64,000 bases of DNA from Laburnicola sp. R22_1 (lineage: Eukaryota > Ascomycota > Dothideomycetes > Pleosporales > Didymosphaeriaceae). The DNA lies in assembly GCA_014281115.1 (NCBI GenBank), contig JACONQ010000021.1:1054001-1118000 (forward strand), read 5' to 3'. The notes under the pieces are model-generated. The model was not told the DNA's origin, made no database searches, and worked only from the letters and a program-made list of their open reading frames with translations. Shown one piece after another: positions 11,035 to 21,256 of the stretch (positions are counted from its first letter, which is position 1; every line of letters begins with the position of its first letter). Made by a program: the position numbers and the translations under genes.

Positions 11035-12650
11035 TAAGTATTGTGAGCTTCAACATAGCGACCCACAATTGGGACCTTACCTCTAGTCTCTAATTGCCAC
11101 ACTAGATGCACTTGGCGAGTGTGGGTGTCAGATATCAGGTCACTGGAAATCACTGTGATTTCACTGTGAAATCCAGTAGTCACGTGCGTCCGATCACATG
11201 GTCTCCTTATGACGACAGTTGGTGTAACTTAGAGTGATTTCACTGTGAGATCACTGTGAAATACACAAAGGAGACTGGCGTACTACTGTTACACTACTCC
11301 GCACTATTACTAGTGCGTCTTAGCGCTAGATAGATATTGCGTACGATAGCTGAGCTTCTCCGACAGAGATCACTCGACAATCAATTCATCATCAAATCCA
11401 TCACTTTCATCTCATCTCATTAAAGATACTTACGTATCTGACAGTGGGACTTGCGAGCATTATACCCATATACTAGCTGTTTTAGGTATGGTAGCTGTGC
11501 GACTATACCAGAACCGCTTGTTACCATAAGAACAGTCTTATAATTGACTACTGGTGCGCTAATCCTGTGTGGCCCGCTAAATAGAGCTAGGCGGGGGAGC
11601 GAGCCATCAAGGCGAGGCTGTGAGCCATTAGTGCTGGGCGTAAGGTGATGCAATAATTTCTGGGTTATGCCTCTACGAGGCTTAATAAACAGATCTAAAG
11701 AATTTTGCTCTCCATCTGACCAAGATGCTATGGTGAAGGGGTGACTTTGGAAGATAGACCAGAAGCTTAATGATGGAATCCAGAGATTGATATACTGCCC
11801 TGCTTTGACTTTTAGTGGTCGAGATAGGGTCAATTCGATCTTAATAGTATCTTCGAAGTGAGCGATGCGGGCTTGAGATCGATGTATAAAAAACCCTTGG
11901 AGGAGGAGTGTTGAAAGAAATGCCGCTGCAAAGATATAAGCATAAATTTGTGGAACAAGCGGTTTTAATTCCAAGTGTCGCCAAATAGAATACGCAGAAA
12001 CAATCGCCAGGGCCTGGTGGATGCGGATAAATATTTCGTATGAAAAGCTGCGGAGGAAAGGGTTACAAAGTAGAAGCAGAAGGAATAGCGAAGATCCTCC
12101 CTATACAACGTTAGACATGGTTAGTAACTCATTAACAGAATGTAAAATAGAGGAATGGCTTATAATAAGACCCCATAAATTTTCTGCTACTTGTAAAGGA
12201 AAAGGGGTTCGGCTTCCTATTATAGTAAGAACGTGAAAGAGTAGAAGCGAAACCAACATAATCCCGCTAGAGCGATGAATTTGTTGATATGTGCTTAAAG
12301 GAACTTTAAGGATATCTGCAAGAAAGTTTAGGTGAGAACCGGCAAAATTTGGGACCATATTGATTAACGAGAGATTTGCGGCTCACAACCCAGCTATTAA
12401 GACATTAGGAACTCTAAAGCCCACGCAGAACGTGTTTACTGTGATGTAAAACAACTAAATAATAACGTTAGCTTGACTCCAGGGGCCGAAGTATTAATAG
12501 CGGTGAATTATCCGCGGGTAGGTGAGGTGTTTAGATACAGGAAGGGAAACGGCCCTTAGAAATGCTTCTATGTAAGGACGGAAGTTAATAAGCATCAAAA
12601 AAAAGCAATATGCCACCTACGGCAATGGCATACAGTTGCGTGATTTCCAT
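11035..12650 (-). pseudogene. Ferric reductase-like gene (FRE), disrupted by a solo LTR
   Basis: Ferric reductases move electrons from NADPH through FAD and haem across the plasma membrane to reduce iron. On minus the frame starts MEITQLYAIAVGG at 12650, then (12410-12100) NMVPNFAGSHLNFLADIL and YQQIHRSSGIML of the haem-binding membrane domain, then FIRIHQALAIV and WRHLELKP (about 12030-11960), the FAD-binding motif HPFTIASW (about 11740), and the SGPH and TSGSGI motifs leading to the NAD-binding part. A solo LTR (11126-11443) sits in the NAD domain; beyond it the frame resumes with RQVHLVWQLETRGK and ends at about 11035. In-frame TGA (about 12386) and TAG (12101-12103) also break it. The C-terminal NADPH-binding end is missing. 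Confidence 0.85.
11126..11443 (+). mobile_element. Solo LTR, copia B-related, TSD GTGGG
   Basis: 318-bp sequence TGTCAGATATC...GTATCTGACA flanked by GTGGG at 11121-11125 and 11444-11448. It shares the B LTR layout: CACTGTGAAATCCAGT near the start, CGATCACATGG, CTGGCG-TACTACTGTT, and GAGCTTCTCCGACAG near the end. The absence of internal element sequence indicates LTR-LTR recombination. It lies within the ferric reductase coding frame. Several palindromic TCACTGTGA motifs are packed in its first half. Confidence 0.92.
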
Positions 12651-13178
12651 GGCGGTACAAATGACTATTGGGGAGAGCGCAAAAAATGTGCAGGTGAAGC
12701 TATAAAAGAGCGGAGCATAGATCTAATTTACATGCGGAGAATGGGCGACGTTAAAATAGAAAGGATTCAGGACCGGACGAAGCAGGGGGCCAAAACTGGG
12801 AACGTGGTGAGAATTCCAAAACTGGTCTTGTAAGACGCCCGGAACAGGAACGTTAGGCAACGTTACTAAAATTAGCTATACGAATGTCAAGGTTCACGTG
12901 CGAAATCAATTTAGTAGTGATGCTTGATGGACGGTACTGACGATAGTATTGGCCCATCAGGGTCGAGGCCAGATATGAACATGTAGTACAAGGAGCGAGA
13001 GACGGTTTCACGTCTATGCTCTTCTTGACTCAGGATCACGACCAAGTAGATCCAATCAGAACGTGCGCGAGACATCACGACTATGGCAGCTACTGAAAGA
13101 GCCAATCTAGTTTTAAAACATATTCGCGAAATAGGAAATATCTAGGGCGATCAATCTAGCTCGGCGGATACTTGTAAC
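12651..13178. other. Intergenic region between FRE and kinase-like pseudogenes
   Basis: 528 bp between the putative FRE start and the end of kinase-like copy 2. It may hold the FRE promoter and the degraded tail of the kinase-like gene (a 64-residue minus frame at 12911-13105 is the only sizeable one). No recognisable domain or repeat was seen. Confidence 0.4.
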
Positions 13179-14310
13179 CTATGCGCGTTCCGACGGTGGC
13201 GAAAGATACCACCCCAATAAGCATATCCTTTTGCCAAGGAAGTTGCAACAACGGATGCTAGAGAATATTAGACTATAGTACACGAAATTAACCTCCAACG
13301 TACGTACATTGATTAATTTGAATACTAACGCAGCAGAAGTAGTCTCGGAGAGGAAGCTAACAGCATTAGAGCCAGGAGGCCAACGACGTAAATCGTCGAC
13401 GCCAACAGCTCCATCCTCTTTGACGTATCCATTCATTAGTTCTGTGATAATAGAGCTCAGCGCTTCAACATACTGGGAAACGCCGTTAGATATGAGGGTA
13501 TAACAATTTTCTAGGCCGGCTATACGCTTTATTAGTACGGAGATCGAAAACATTAGACGTTTACTAACTAATTTTCACGTCTCTATATAGATGAATGAGG
13601 ATGTTTGAACAAGTAAGCGAGCTATGTTCGAACCCTTCTTTTGTGAGGTGCGCGAGCCTGGCGAGTATCTGCCGCGGTTAGCTAGTGACTTGGTTTAACG
13701 TATTGCTCCTAGGTGATACCTGTCCAAGTATTGCAGCCAGTCGAATTTTATTAAGGCGGGGATTGCCAGCAATATAAGAAATGGAATAGGCCATATATTT
13801 GAAAACGACATAGGAAGTCCAATCGAACCTAAATACTTCTAGGGCAGATACAATGTTGGTGTGCTGTACCTGCTGCAATTTGCGGACGTTTTCCTTAAAA
13901 GTCGGCCCTTCTAACCTTTTTACCAAGACAAGCTTGGATAGAGGGTCATTTGGCCGACTTTTCACCGCGACGGCATTAGGTTGGGCCCCTCTGCGTTCAG
14001 CCATAGTGATCTAGTCTTTGATACCAAGCCGGAGATCCTAACATTTCTCATAGTCTTCCCAAGAAGATCTGGATTTCGTCCTTATATATTCGTGTGCCCT
14101 GACCCCATATTTGGCAGCTTTAACAAGTGTGAGGTCCTTTAAACCGGTCTCAGGATCCGTGGTCTCTTTATCTAGAGTGTCGAGTCTCTTCCTTCCTAAG
14201 GCTTTCGTTCTATTACGCTTTGGGGTTGTATTTTTGCCTCTAACGCTATTTATGTTCGCGGGTTGACGCTTATGCCCGCCGAGTGCATTGAAATCAATTT
14301 GGGTGTGGCG
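13179..14310 (-). pseudogene. Kinase-like gene (pseudokinase family), copy 2
   Basis: One minus frame starts around 14230 (KALGRKRLDTLDKETTDPE), passes two TAG stops, and enters a kinase N-lobe at 14004-13678: LVLVKRLEGPTF (the Lys corresponds to the beta3 lysine), QHTNIVSALEVF, YVVFKYMAYSI, and NPRLNKIRLAAILGQV. After a break, 13553-13179 holds the C-lobe: ALSSIITELMNGYVKEDGAV, NAVSFLSETTSAA and a tail starting near CNFLGKRICLLGW. The HRD and DFG catalytic segments are missing in the break, so no activity is expected. It is paralogous to 9932-10435. The family looks like a repetitive fungal kinase-like group; its function is unknown. Confidence 0.65.
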
Positions 14311-14580
14311 TTTGTTCCATGCGGAACTTATTTTATGCGGCGTGTAACGGAGGGCCAGGTTTGCAGTCGTTTTTAGTTAAAAGAAAGATATGTGTGAATA
14401 AATGTCTCCTTTTATAATTTCCTAAGAGAAAAGCGAAATATATAGCCAGGGCTATAATTGGTCCTTAGAACGTTAAAGCACGTGACTGTGGTAACAGATT
14501 TGGCACCACAAACTACGAGAGGATAGATAACACTATCCACTCTCCTACTAGTATTACATATTCCTGGCTATTGCCTTAAC
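14311..14580. other. Short intergenic region upstream of the DUF3723 gene
   Basis: Lies between the 5' end of the minus-strand kinase-like pseudogene and the start of the plus-strand DUF3723 gene, so it would contain divergent promoters. No distinct element could be identified. Confidence 0.4.
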
Positions 14581-15345
14581 ATGCGCCAGGCACGATTCAT
14601 CGAACGAGAGCGGAGAATCGCGGTGGAGAGAATCTTAAAGCTTAGAGGCGCTGCTCGAGTAAAGATCGAGGTGTTGCATTTCCCACATGACCCTAAAATT
14701 TCAAGGGATGTAGATGATAAGCATGCTAAAAAACTTACGACGTTATTAAAAGCAGGGAATGAGCAAGATATTTCGCAATTTCGAAGTCGTGTTCCTGCTA
14801 TCATTGATTAGCATTAGCTCGAGGATGCCATTGCAGTTTCGGGAATTTCCGCTGAGCGATTGCTGGATCCACGTGACTGTCTGGAGCTAGATTTTCCGGC
14901 CGGTTTCCAATTGGAATGTCTTCACAGAAAACACCGAATTAAAGCTGCCGCAAATATCCATCCAGGCAGCCGCTGGGTTGTGGATCTATATCTCGCAGGT
15001 AAAGGCCCTTCCCTGTATAGAAATGGATTCTCACACTTTTAGTCAGATCTCAACGACGACCTAAAAACTGAACTTATCGAAGAGTATTCTTTTGAAAAAC
15101 AGCTGGATGATGGCGAAATATACTGCAAAATCCGGGAATACCAAATATCCAGGAACCTGTACTTTGAGAACCGGTGGTGGGCTCGTTTGTACGCGATATC
15201 CGAACACAAAGCGAGAAACTTAAAGCAGATTCTCTGTTATAGAGAGTTTATGCATGCATTTGATCTTCAGTTAGATATTCCAGCATTGAAATGGGGTATG
15301 CGATTGAGCACGTCACACAAAATTTTCGCCACGAAATGCTACGAG

Positions 15346-15392
15346 GTAAGGGTTCTCACCAGGCGTTTCTAATTACTAACCGTGCTCAATAG
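15346..15392 (+). other. Intron in the DUF3723 gene
   Basis: 47 bp, donor GTAAGG, branch TACTAAC at about 15374, acceptor AATAG. Removing it joins KCYE to ENLCHLGYIEEVW, a continuous conserved stretch. Confidence 0.8.
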
Positions 15393-16504
15393 GAAAATCT
15401 CTGCCACCTTGGGTATATTGAGGAAGTTTGGAACAATATTCTCCCTAATCCACAAGCAAGGCAGAAGCTAAACAGAGCTAATGTAAAAGCCTTAGAGCTT
15501 ACTGCTCTAGGCGCATGTAGGGCTGATAGGGAACATTTATATGGCCAATTGCGCGGCGGCAAGATTTTTAGTGCTTTTAATGAGCAAGAGCGCGAAGCTA
15601 TATGGGGAAAAGTGCTATCTATCTCTTCGGACCGCTTAATTCCTTCTTTCTACAGCTACTTTGAGGATATGAACTACTTCCAAGGGCCCGTCAAGTGCGT
15701 AAAATCACTTCTAGAGTTGTCGCTAAGGGATTCCGTATCCTCTGCCCTCTTAAGAGCGTTTAGAGATAGGAGTTGGAGAGTCAGCCAATACGTAGTTCAG
15801 GAATCTGAGTCCAGATTCGTACTCAGGCCAGGAGATTTATCAGATGGAGAAGATTTCGCACTTTGACAGATATGGATTATTGCCATGCGCTACTCTGAAG
15901 CGAAACTAGACTGGAAACCCAGCAAGGCAACCTTATGCGAGATTGCCGCTCACGCCTATCGATTAGGATTTAAGTCCACGCCAATCCTCAACTTAATGCA
16001 GGGGTCTGCTGATAGGCAGATTGCTCTCAAAGCCCTACTAGAGGCTTGGAGGCCAGATCGCTTCAAATATAATGCTGCCGCCTTTAAGGACTACATAGAG
16101 CAAATGGTTAGATTTTTTTCTACAGCTGAGGCACTAACAGAAGAGGAGGCGAGAAATATATATGAGGTTGATAATGATGGAAGGCCACCCAAAAGATGCG
16201 GGGTTCCGAAACCGAAGGACCACGAACAGGACAAGTTGTCACTGTTTTTAGATAAGTTGCACGACACTAATGAGGAACAGTATGAGATAACGTCTTTCTT
16301 TGTCCGCAGATCCGTGTACTTTGCCTTTTGGGGTAAACCGGCCCGCATTGTCAATCACGGCACATCTCACGGACAAACACGAACTCCCGAAGAGGAGATA
16401 GTTAAGGCAGAAGCCGAAGAAGAAACACGAGAATTTGCTAAGCAGCAGCGGTTCGCTTAGCTGGCAGAGAGAAGGGAGAGTCAGAGACAAGTCGAACAGG
16501 AGAG

Positions 16505-16800
16505 GGAGAGGCAGGCTAAGGAAGGACATCTGGCTCAGCTATCCGAACGGAGGCAGATTGAAGAAGGACGGCTAGCTCAGCTATCCGAACGGAGGCAGAC
16601 TGAGGAAGGATATCTGGCTCAGCTAGCCAAGCAGAGACAGGCTGAAGAAGGACATCTGGCTCAGCTATCCGAACGGAGGCAGACTGAGGAAGGACAGCTG
16701 GCTCAGTTATCCGAACGGAGGCAGACTGAGGAAGGACAGCTGGCTCAGTTATCCGAACGGAGACGGGCTGAGGAAAACCGGCTTGCTCAGCTAGCCGAAC
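16505..16800 (+). repeat. 42-bp coding tandem repeat in the DUF3723 gene
   Basis: About seven units encoding EGHLAQLSERRQTE (14 residues) with variants such as YLAQLAKQRQAE. It predicts a long alpha-helical coiled coil. Units remain very similar at DNA level, including CTGGCTCAG and CCGAACGGAGG, which suggests recent expansion or homogenisation. Confidence 0.85.
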
Positions 16801-17399
16801 AGAGGCGAGCTATGCTAGAACAGCTTGTTCAACTAGCAGAGCAAGAAGAGAGGCAGAGGGAGGGGATTTCTGAGCAGCAACGGCTAGCTCAAATATCGGA
16901 GCAGAAAGGGGAGAGGCAGAAAGGAGCTGAGCAAGAGAGGCAGGCCGAGGAGGAGAGACTCCGGCTAGTAGAGCAAGAAAGTCAGCGGCAAGCTGAAGAG
17001 GACAGACACAGACAAACCGAGCAAGAGCTATTTAAGGCAGACGATACCCAGGAGACACGCACAACTAAAGGACGGAAACCTCTTACAAGGCCACAACCTA
17101 ATGGAGAGATACTAGCTAACCTATGGAAGCTTAACAGAAAGAGGCCATATAATAAAAAGCCTAAACCCCCAAAAGGTATAGGTACTATACGAAAAGAAAA
17201 CGACCGTAAACGGGTTACCCAGATTGACTTAGGGGAATTTGTAGAATCTATAAGTTATGCACAAGTAGAATCAGGTGAGCAAACCGATACTCTGGTAAGT
17301 AACGCTAATCTAGTAAAAGGCGAGCAGCAGCAGGCCCAGCTAGCGGTACAAGACGAGCAAGAACAAGAAAGGCTAGCTGAGGAGAGGCAGCGACAAATC

Positions 17400-17890
17400 T
17401 AGGAGACGGAGAGGGCGGAGATGCAGCGGCAAATCGAGGAGGCGGAGAGGCAGAGACAAGCTGAAGAGGCGGAGAGGGCAGAGATGCAGAGACAAGCCGA
17501 GGAGACGGAGAGGCAGAGGCAAGCTGAAGAGGTGGAGAGGGCGGAGAGGCAGAGGCAAGCCGAGGAGGCGGAGAGGCAGAGACAAGCTGAAGAGGCGGAG
17601 AGGGCGGAGATGCAGAGACAAGCCGAGGAGGCGGAGAGACAAGCCGAGGAGGCGGAGAGACAAGCCGAGGAGGCGGAGAGACAAGCCGAGGAGGCGGAGA
17701 GACAAGCCGAGGAGGCGGAGAGACAAGCCGAGGAGGCGGAGAGGCAGAGGCAAGCTGAAGAGGCGGAGAGGCAGAGGCAAGCTGAAGAGGCGGAGAGGGC
17801 GGAGATGCAGAGACAAGCCGAGGAGGCGGAGAGGCAGAGGCAAGCTGAAGAGGCAGAGAAGGCAGAGAGGCAGAGGCAAGCCGAGCAAGA
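17400..17890 (+). repeat. 21-bp/63-bp coding tandem repeat in the DUF3723 gene
   Basis: Heptad repeat encoding RQAEEAE. At 17630-17745 at least five consecutive near-identical 21-bp units occur; flanking them are longer units with ERAEMQRQAEE. A perfect heptad pattern predicts a coiled coil. The opposite strand reads Leu/Ser/Pro-rich frames that are by-products of the repeat. Confidence 0.9.
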
Positions 17891-18620
17891 AAGAGAAAAG
17901 GAAGACGATATCCAAGAGACGCACACGAGCAGAAGACAGAAATATCCCGCAAAACCACAACGTGACAGAGCATCATTTGCCAGCCTATGGAATCCCGACA
18001 GAGAGAGGACATATAAAAAGAAGCCTAAGCCCCCAAGAGGCATAGGTACTGCACGAAAAGAAAACGACCGTAAACGGATTACCCAGATTGACTTAGGGGA
18101 AGTTATAGAACCTGCAACTTAGAGACAAGCAGAAAAGGATCAAGTAGAATTGGGTTAGTAAACCTATACTCCGCTAAATAACGCTAATTCGCTAGCAGTA
18201 GATGCAGCCGATTCCGCTACTCCCTCTCCAGATCAACAGGCCGACGCCCAAAAAGTCCCTATAAATTTCGAGATCCACGAGAGAGGGGCATGGAGATCTG
18301 AACGCTGTCTTCTAGTTGATTCCTCAAAGCCATTGGCGATAGAGGAGGTAAAACGACTAGCGATAAAGTACATAAGAAAGTACGAAAGCATACAGATATA
18401 TGATACAAACTTCCGTAAGTTAAACCCTCAGACATGTTTTAAGGATGTCACAGCAGATAGGACAAACACTATCCTTCTAATTCTAGAATCGGAAAATGAC
18501 AGTATTGAATTTCCATTCGCTCCTGGGACGAGCTCTGAGTCACAGACCAATCTGGCATCTAATTTAAAGGCTGAGCAGGAAGGTAAGGCCAAGCGGAAAA
18601 AAGGTTGCCTTGGAATTTAG

Positions 18621-20850
18621 GTGAGATATTCTAAGTAGCCAGACAATAGAGCTGTTAGTCGTGTCTTTAACAGCCAGTGTGGTGACGAATACAAGGGCTG
18701 TAAACGCCGTAAAACTCTTTCAACCTCGCTCGAGATACAAAGGTCCTTCGAACCCATGCTTTTCTAAGCATAAAAGAGGCGTGATTGGGAATGAATCGCG
18801 CCGCATTGTGTTATGCGTGGGGGAGCTAGGTATTGGTGCATTGGAGGATATCGAGTTCGCACAAACGAAGATGCATTACCCTTGCAGCGACTGGCTCATC
18901 CAAAGACACCAAACAATGCTCTTTAGTGAGACCTGTAATCCTTAACGAATATAATGTCAGTCATGCATAAACATTCCCTGCTCTGAGACGTCGTGAAAAC
19001 TTATTAATCCTACCGGCTCAGTACCGTTCTCATTATGCATCATTCTGACCAGTTGGTAGGAGACGAAGGATACTAGAGGCTGGGGAATTTAATGCTTAAC
19101 AGCGTGTGCCACAATCTGAATCATACATGAAGATCGATGCTGGCCAAGCTCTCAGTCTAGTATGAGGCTAAGCATCTTCAGCATCTCTTGACGTTGTGGT
19201 CGGAGGGAGCATGAAATGCAAGGTGGTGTACCCGTTACTTCCGTGCCTTGAAGCCTAGAGAGGCTAATTTTGAGGCGGAGTGCATGGTCGATACCAAATT
19301 AGGAGATAGGATGGCACTCTCAGTCCCGGTCAGCATGGCTTTAATCATCATCTGTCAACCGGGAAGACGCGTTTCGAATCTCTGCTATAGTCACATCCCT
19401 TAGTCTAACTGCCAGGAGGAACCCCACCGCTACCGGTAAGTTGGAGTGTACTGCTGGCGCTCACTGATTCACAGTGCAGCATCCAGAGCGCTCTAGTGCC
19501 AATAGTAATAACTGTATAGTAAAGGCCAAGCAAATGCTGTTCTCTCAGCAGATTTACCATGTTGACCGTGGTGCCATGCTCCTTTCCTGAGCTCTACACG
19601 GAAGGGTGACGTAGAGACGCGAAGATACATCAAAAGAATACGTCAGCCTGTGGCCAAGGCCGTTCGATCGAGCCACTTAATCTAATGCTCGCATCGTCGC
19701 AGAATAAGCATGCTCGGTCGGAATTTGTGCTTCGCCGCTTCCATTTTCAGGAGGTGGCATGAAAGGGAGAGCGGTGGATGACAAGTCAAAGCGTCTCTGC
19801 TGGGTCTGCCCAAGAATGTAGATCCTTTTGGTACGCCGCGCAAGGTTACAGTTCTAGAAAGCAGCCTTATCGCAATGCAAAAGGACATCAGTCCAGCGAA
19901 TGAGCTGTCTGACCGTGGACAATTTCCGTAGCTGGCGCGGCAGTGCATGATTCAGGCACCTCTGCGCAGGATTACAGGGGCACGGATGAAAAGCATATAA
20001 GAAAGCAAGCCGCCGCCGTCCGGTCAACCTTACTCTCACTTTTCATCTCTTTTTCGAACATTTCTTGCGAAGACGTTGCTTCTTGAGCTCGATATCTACA
20101 TCATGCGGAAGACGCGATCCGGGAAAGGCGCCGATGCGATACGTTCGAAATCCACTCTTTGCCGGCAATAACCCGATCGTAGGACGGGTCCCGCTAGAAG
20201 AAAAGCCACTGTGACGAGAACAAGACTCGTACGCATATCCGACTATGCCTCAAAATTCGATATCAGACGACCTGTTGCCACATATCCACGGTTTCGAGAG
20301 GCTTCATTTACTCACTGGGAGGACTTGGACCCTGTCGCCATTGCTCTACAAACTGAAATGCTTGACAAGGGAAGTCAAGCGTTATTGCATCCGCGCGACA
20401 GGAAGCTAACTTCGGCAAATAGGACCTCTTCAGGGAGAGACGAGTGAGGGCGAAGCAGTTATCGAAACGAATTTTCCGTCTCACACGATCAGCACGGGCA
20501 ACCATCTGCAAGAGTAAGAAGAGACAGAGAACACTATCCAACTATCACGGCCATTCTTCTCCCAGGGACGCAGGAAGGGCATTCAGTCCACCGCGTACCG
20601 AAGCGGCCCCGATCGAAGATACCATACATGAAGGTCAATCATTGGCCTTCCTCGGCTCTGCAGAAGTGATCGAGCCACTAACTGGGACATTCCATCCCTA
20701 CGTCGCCGGACGCCCCCTATTACCGGACAAGTCCATCATTCGTGCACATCAATTCATCCCCTCGCGAGTCTATTAAGTTACAGTTAGAATATAAATATTC
20801 TTTAGCTATTTCTCCTTAGGTAACTGGTCTGCGATAAGAAAATTACCGCG
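18621..20850. other. Accessory-block region with no supportable gene
   Basis: About 2.2 kb following the DUF3723 gene. Short frames exist (for example 18661-18945 and 20211-20776) but none shows a recognisable motif or repeats a known family, and they overlap frames on other strands. A decayed or multi-exon gene around 20100-20780 cannot be excluded. No terminal repeats were found. Confidence 0.4.
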
Positions 20851-21158
20851 GTCTTGGCCACACTATTGATTATCCTGTCGATGTTGTTGTTCGGCCCACA
20901 AGTCTTGGCGTACGGATTTAGCTTGCTTACGCATGCCAAGCCACTCTCGATTTGCCAATGCGCTTCGCCCGCATTCGCAACTAGCTTTGCCGTCCATCAT
21001 TACGCACCGAATACTCATACACAGACTCAAGACACAAACGGCCGATTCAGAATTGTCAACGCTAATTTGAACTTTAATTTGTCAGTTCCGCTAGTTTCCA
21101 GTTCGCCGCCTTGCCTATGCCAGGTTACTAACGTCCCGTAGGAGCAGCAAAGCGTATA

Positions 21159-21203
21159 CCGTGTTTCATCACCTGACGATCGGCCCCACCGGACGATCGA
21201 TTT
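21159..21203 (+). repeat. Left TIR of the pogo-like transposon
   Basis: 45-bp end, 43 of 45 bases matching the inverted right end. Mismatches are at positions 16 (T/C) and 33 (G/T) from the tip. Confidence 0.93.
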
Positions 21204-21256
21204 TCCGCCTCAACAGCCCAACTTCGGCACCTTTTGCAACGCTCTATACAACGAAT

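Larger units (their letters stand above)
14581..18620 (+). pseudogene. DUF3723-family protein with long coiled-coil C-terminus
   Basis: Starts MRQARFIERERRIAVERIL. Family motifs follow: FPHDPKISRDVDDKHAKKL, VPAIID, LECLHRKHRIKAA, W-V-V-D-L-Y-L-A, LIEEYSFEK, DGEIYCKIREY, FENRWWARL, then a 47-bp intron (15346-15392, GTAAGG...CAATAG, branch TACTAAC) and LIPSFYSYFEDMNYF at 15640. From 16460 it turns into Glu/Gln/Arg-rich repeats, then a basic PYNKKPKPPKGIGT block, and ends at 18331-18620 with a conserved tail (NFRKLNPQTCFKDVTADRTN). In-frame stops at about 14809, 15041, 15864, 16458, 17401 and 18119 are TAG or TGA, as expected of RIP on CAG/CGA. DUF3723 proteins have no established biochemical role but are a recurrent Starship accessory gene. 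Confidence 0.85.

Noticed and set aside
16505..17890. CRISPR-like regular repeats
   Set aside because: They are coding tandem repeats without unique spacers, in a eukaryotic genome.
17305..18043. Three long minus-strand Leu/Ser/Pro-rich frames
   Set aside because: They lie opposite the heptad repeats of the DUF3723 gene; a 21-bp repeat keeps several frames open at once.
20211..20776. Pair of plus-strand frames that might be one gene
   Set aside because: Different phases, no family match and no clear splice sites; left as undetermined.
21161..21256. Upstream start of the pogo transposase inside the TIR
   Set aside because: The extension opens with GTG and lies mostly in the terminal repeat; the first ATG is at 21257.
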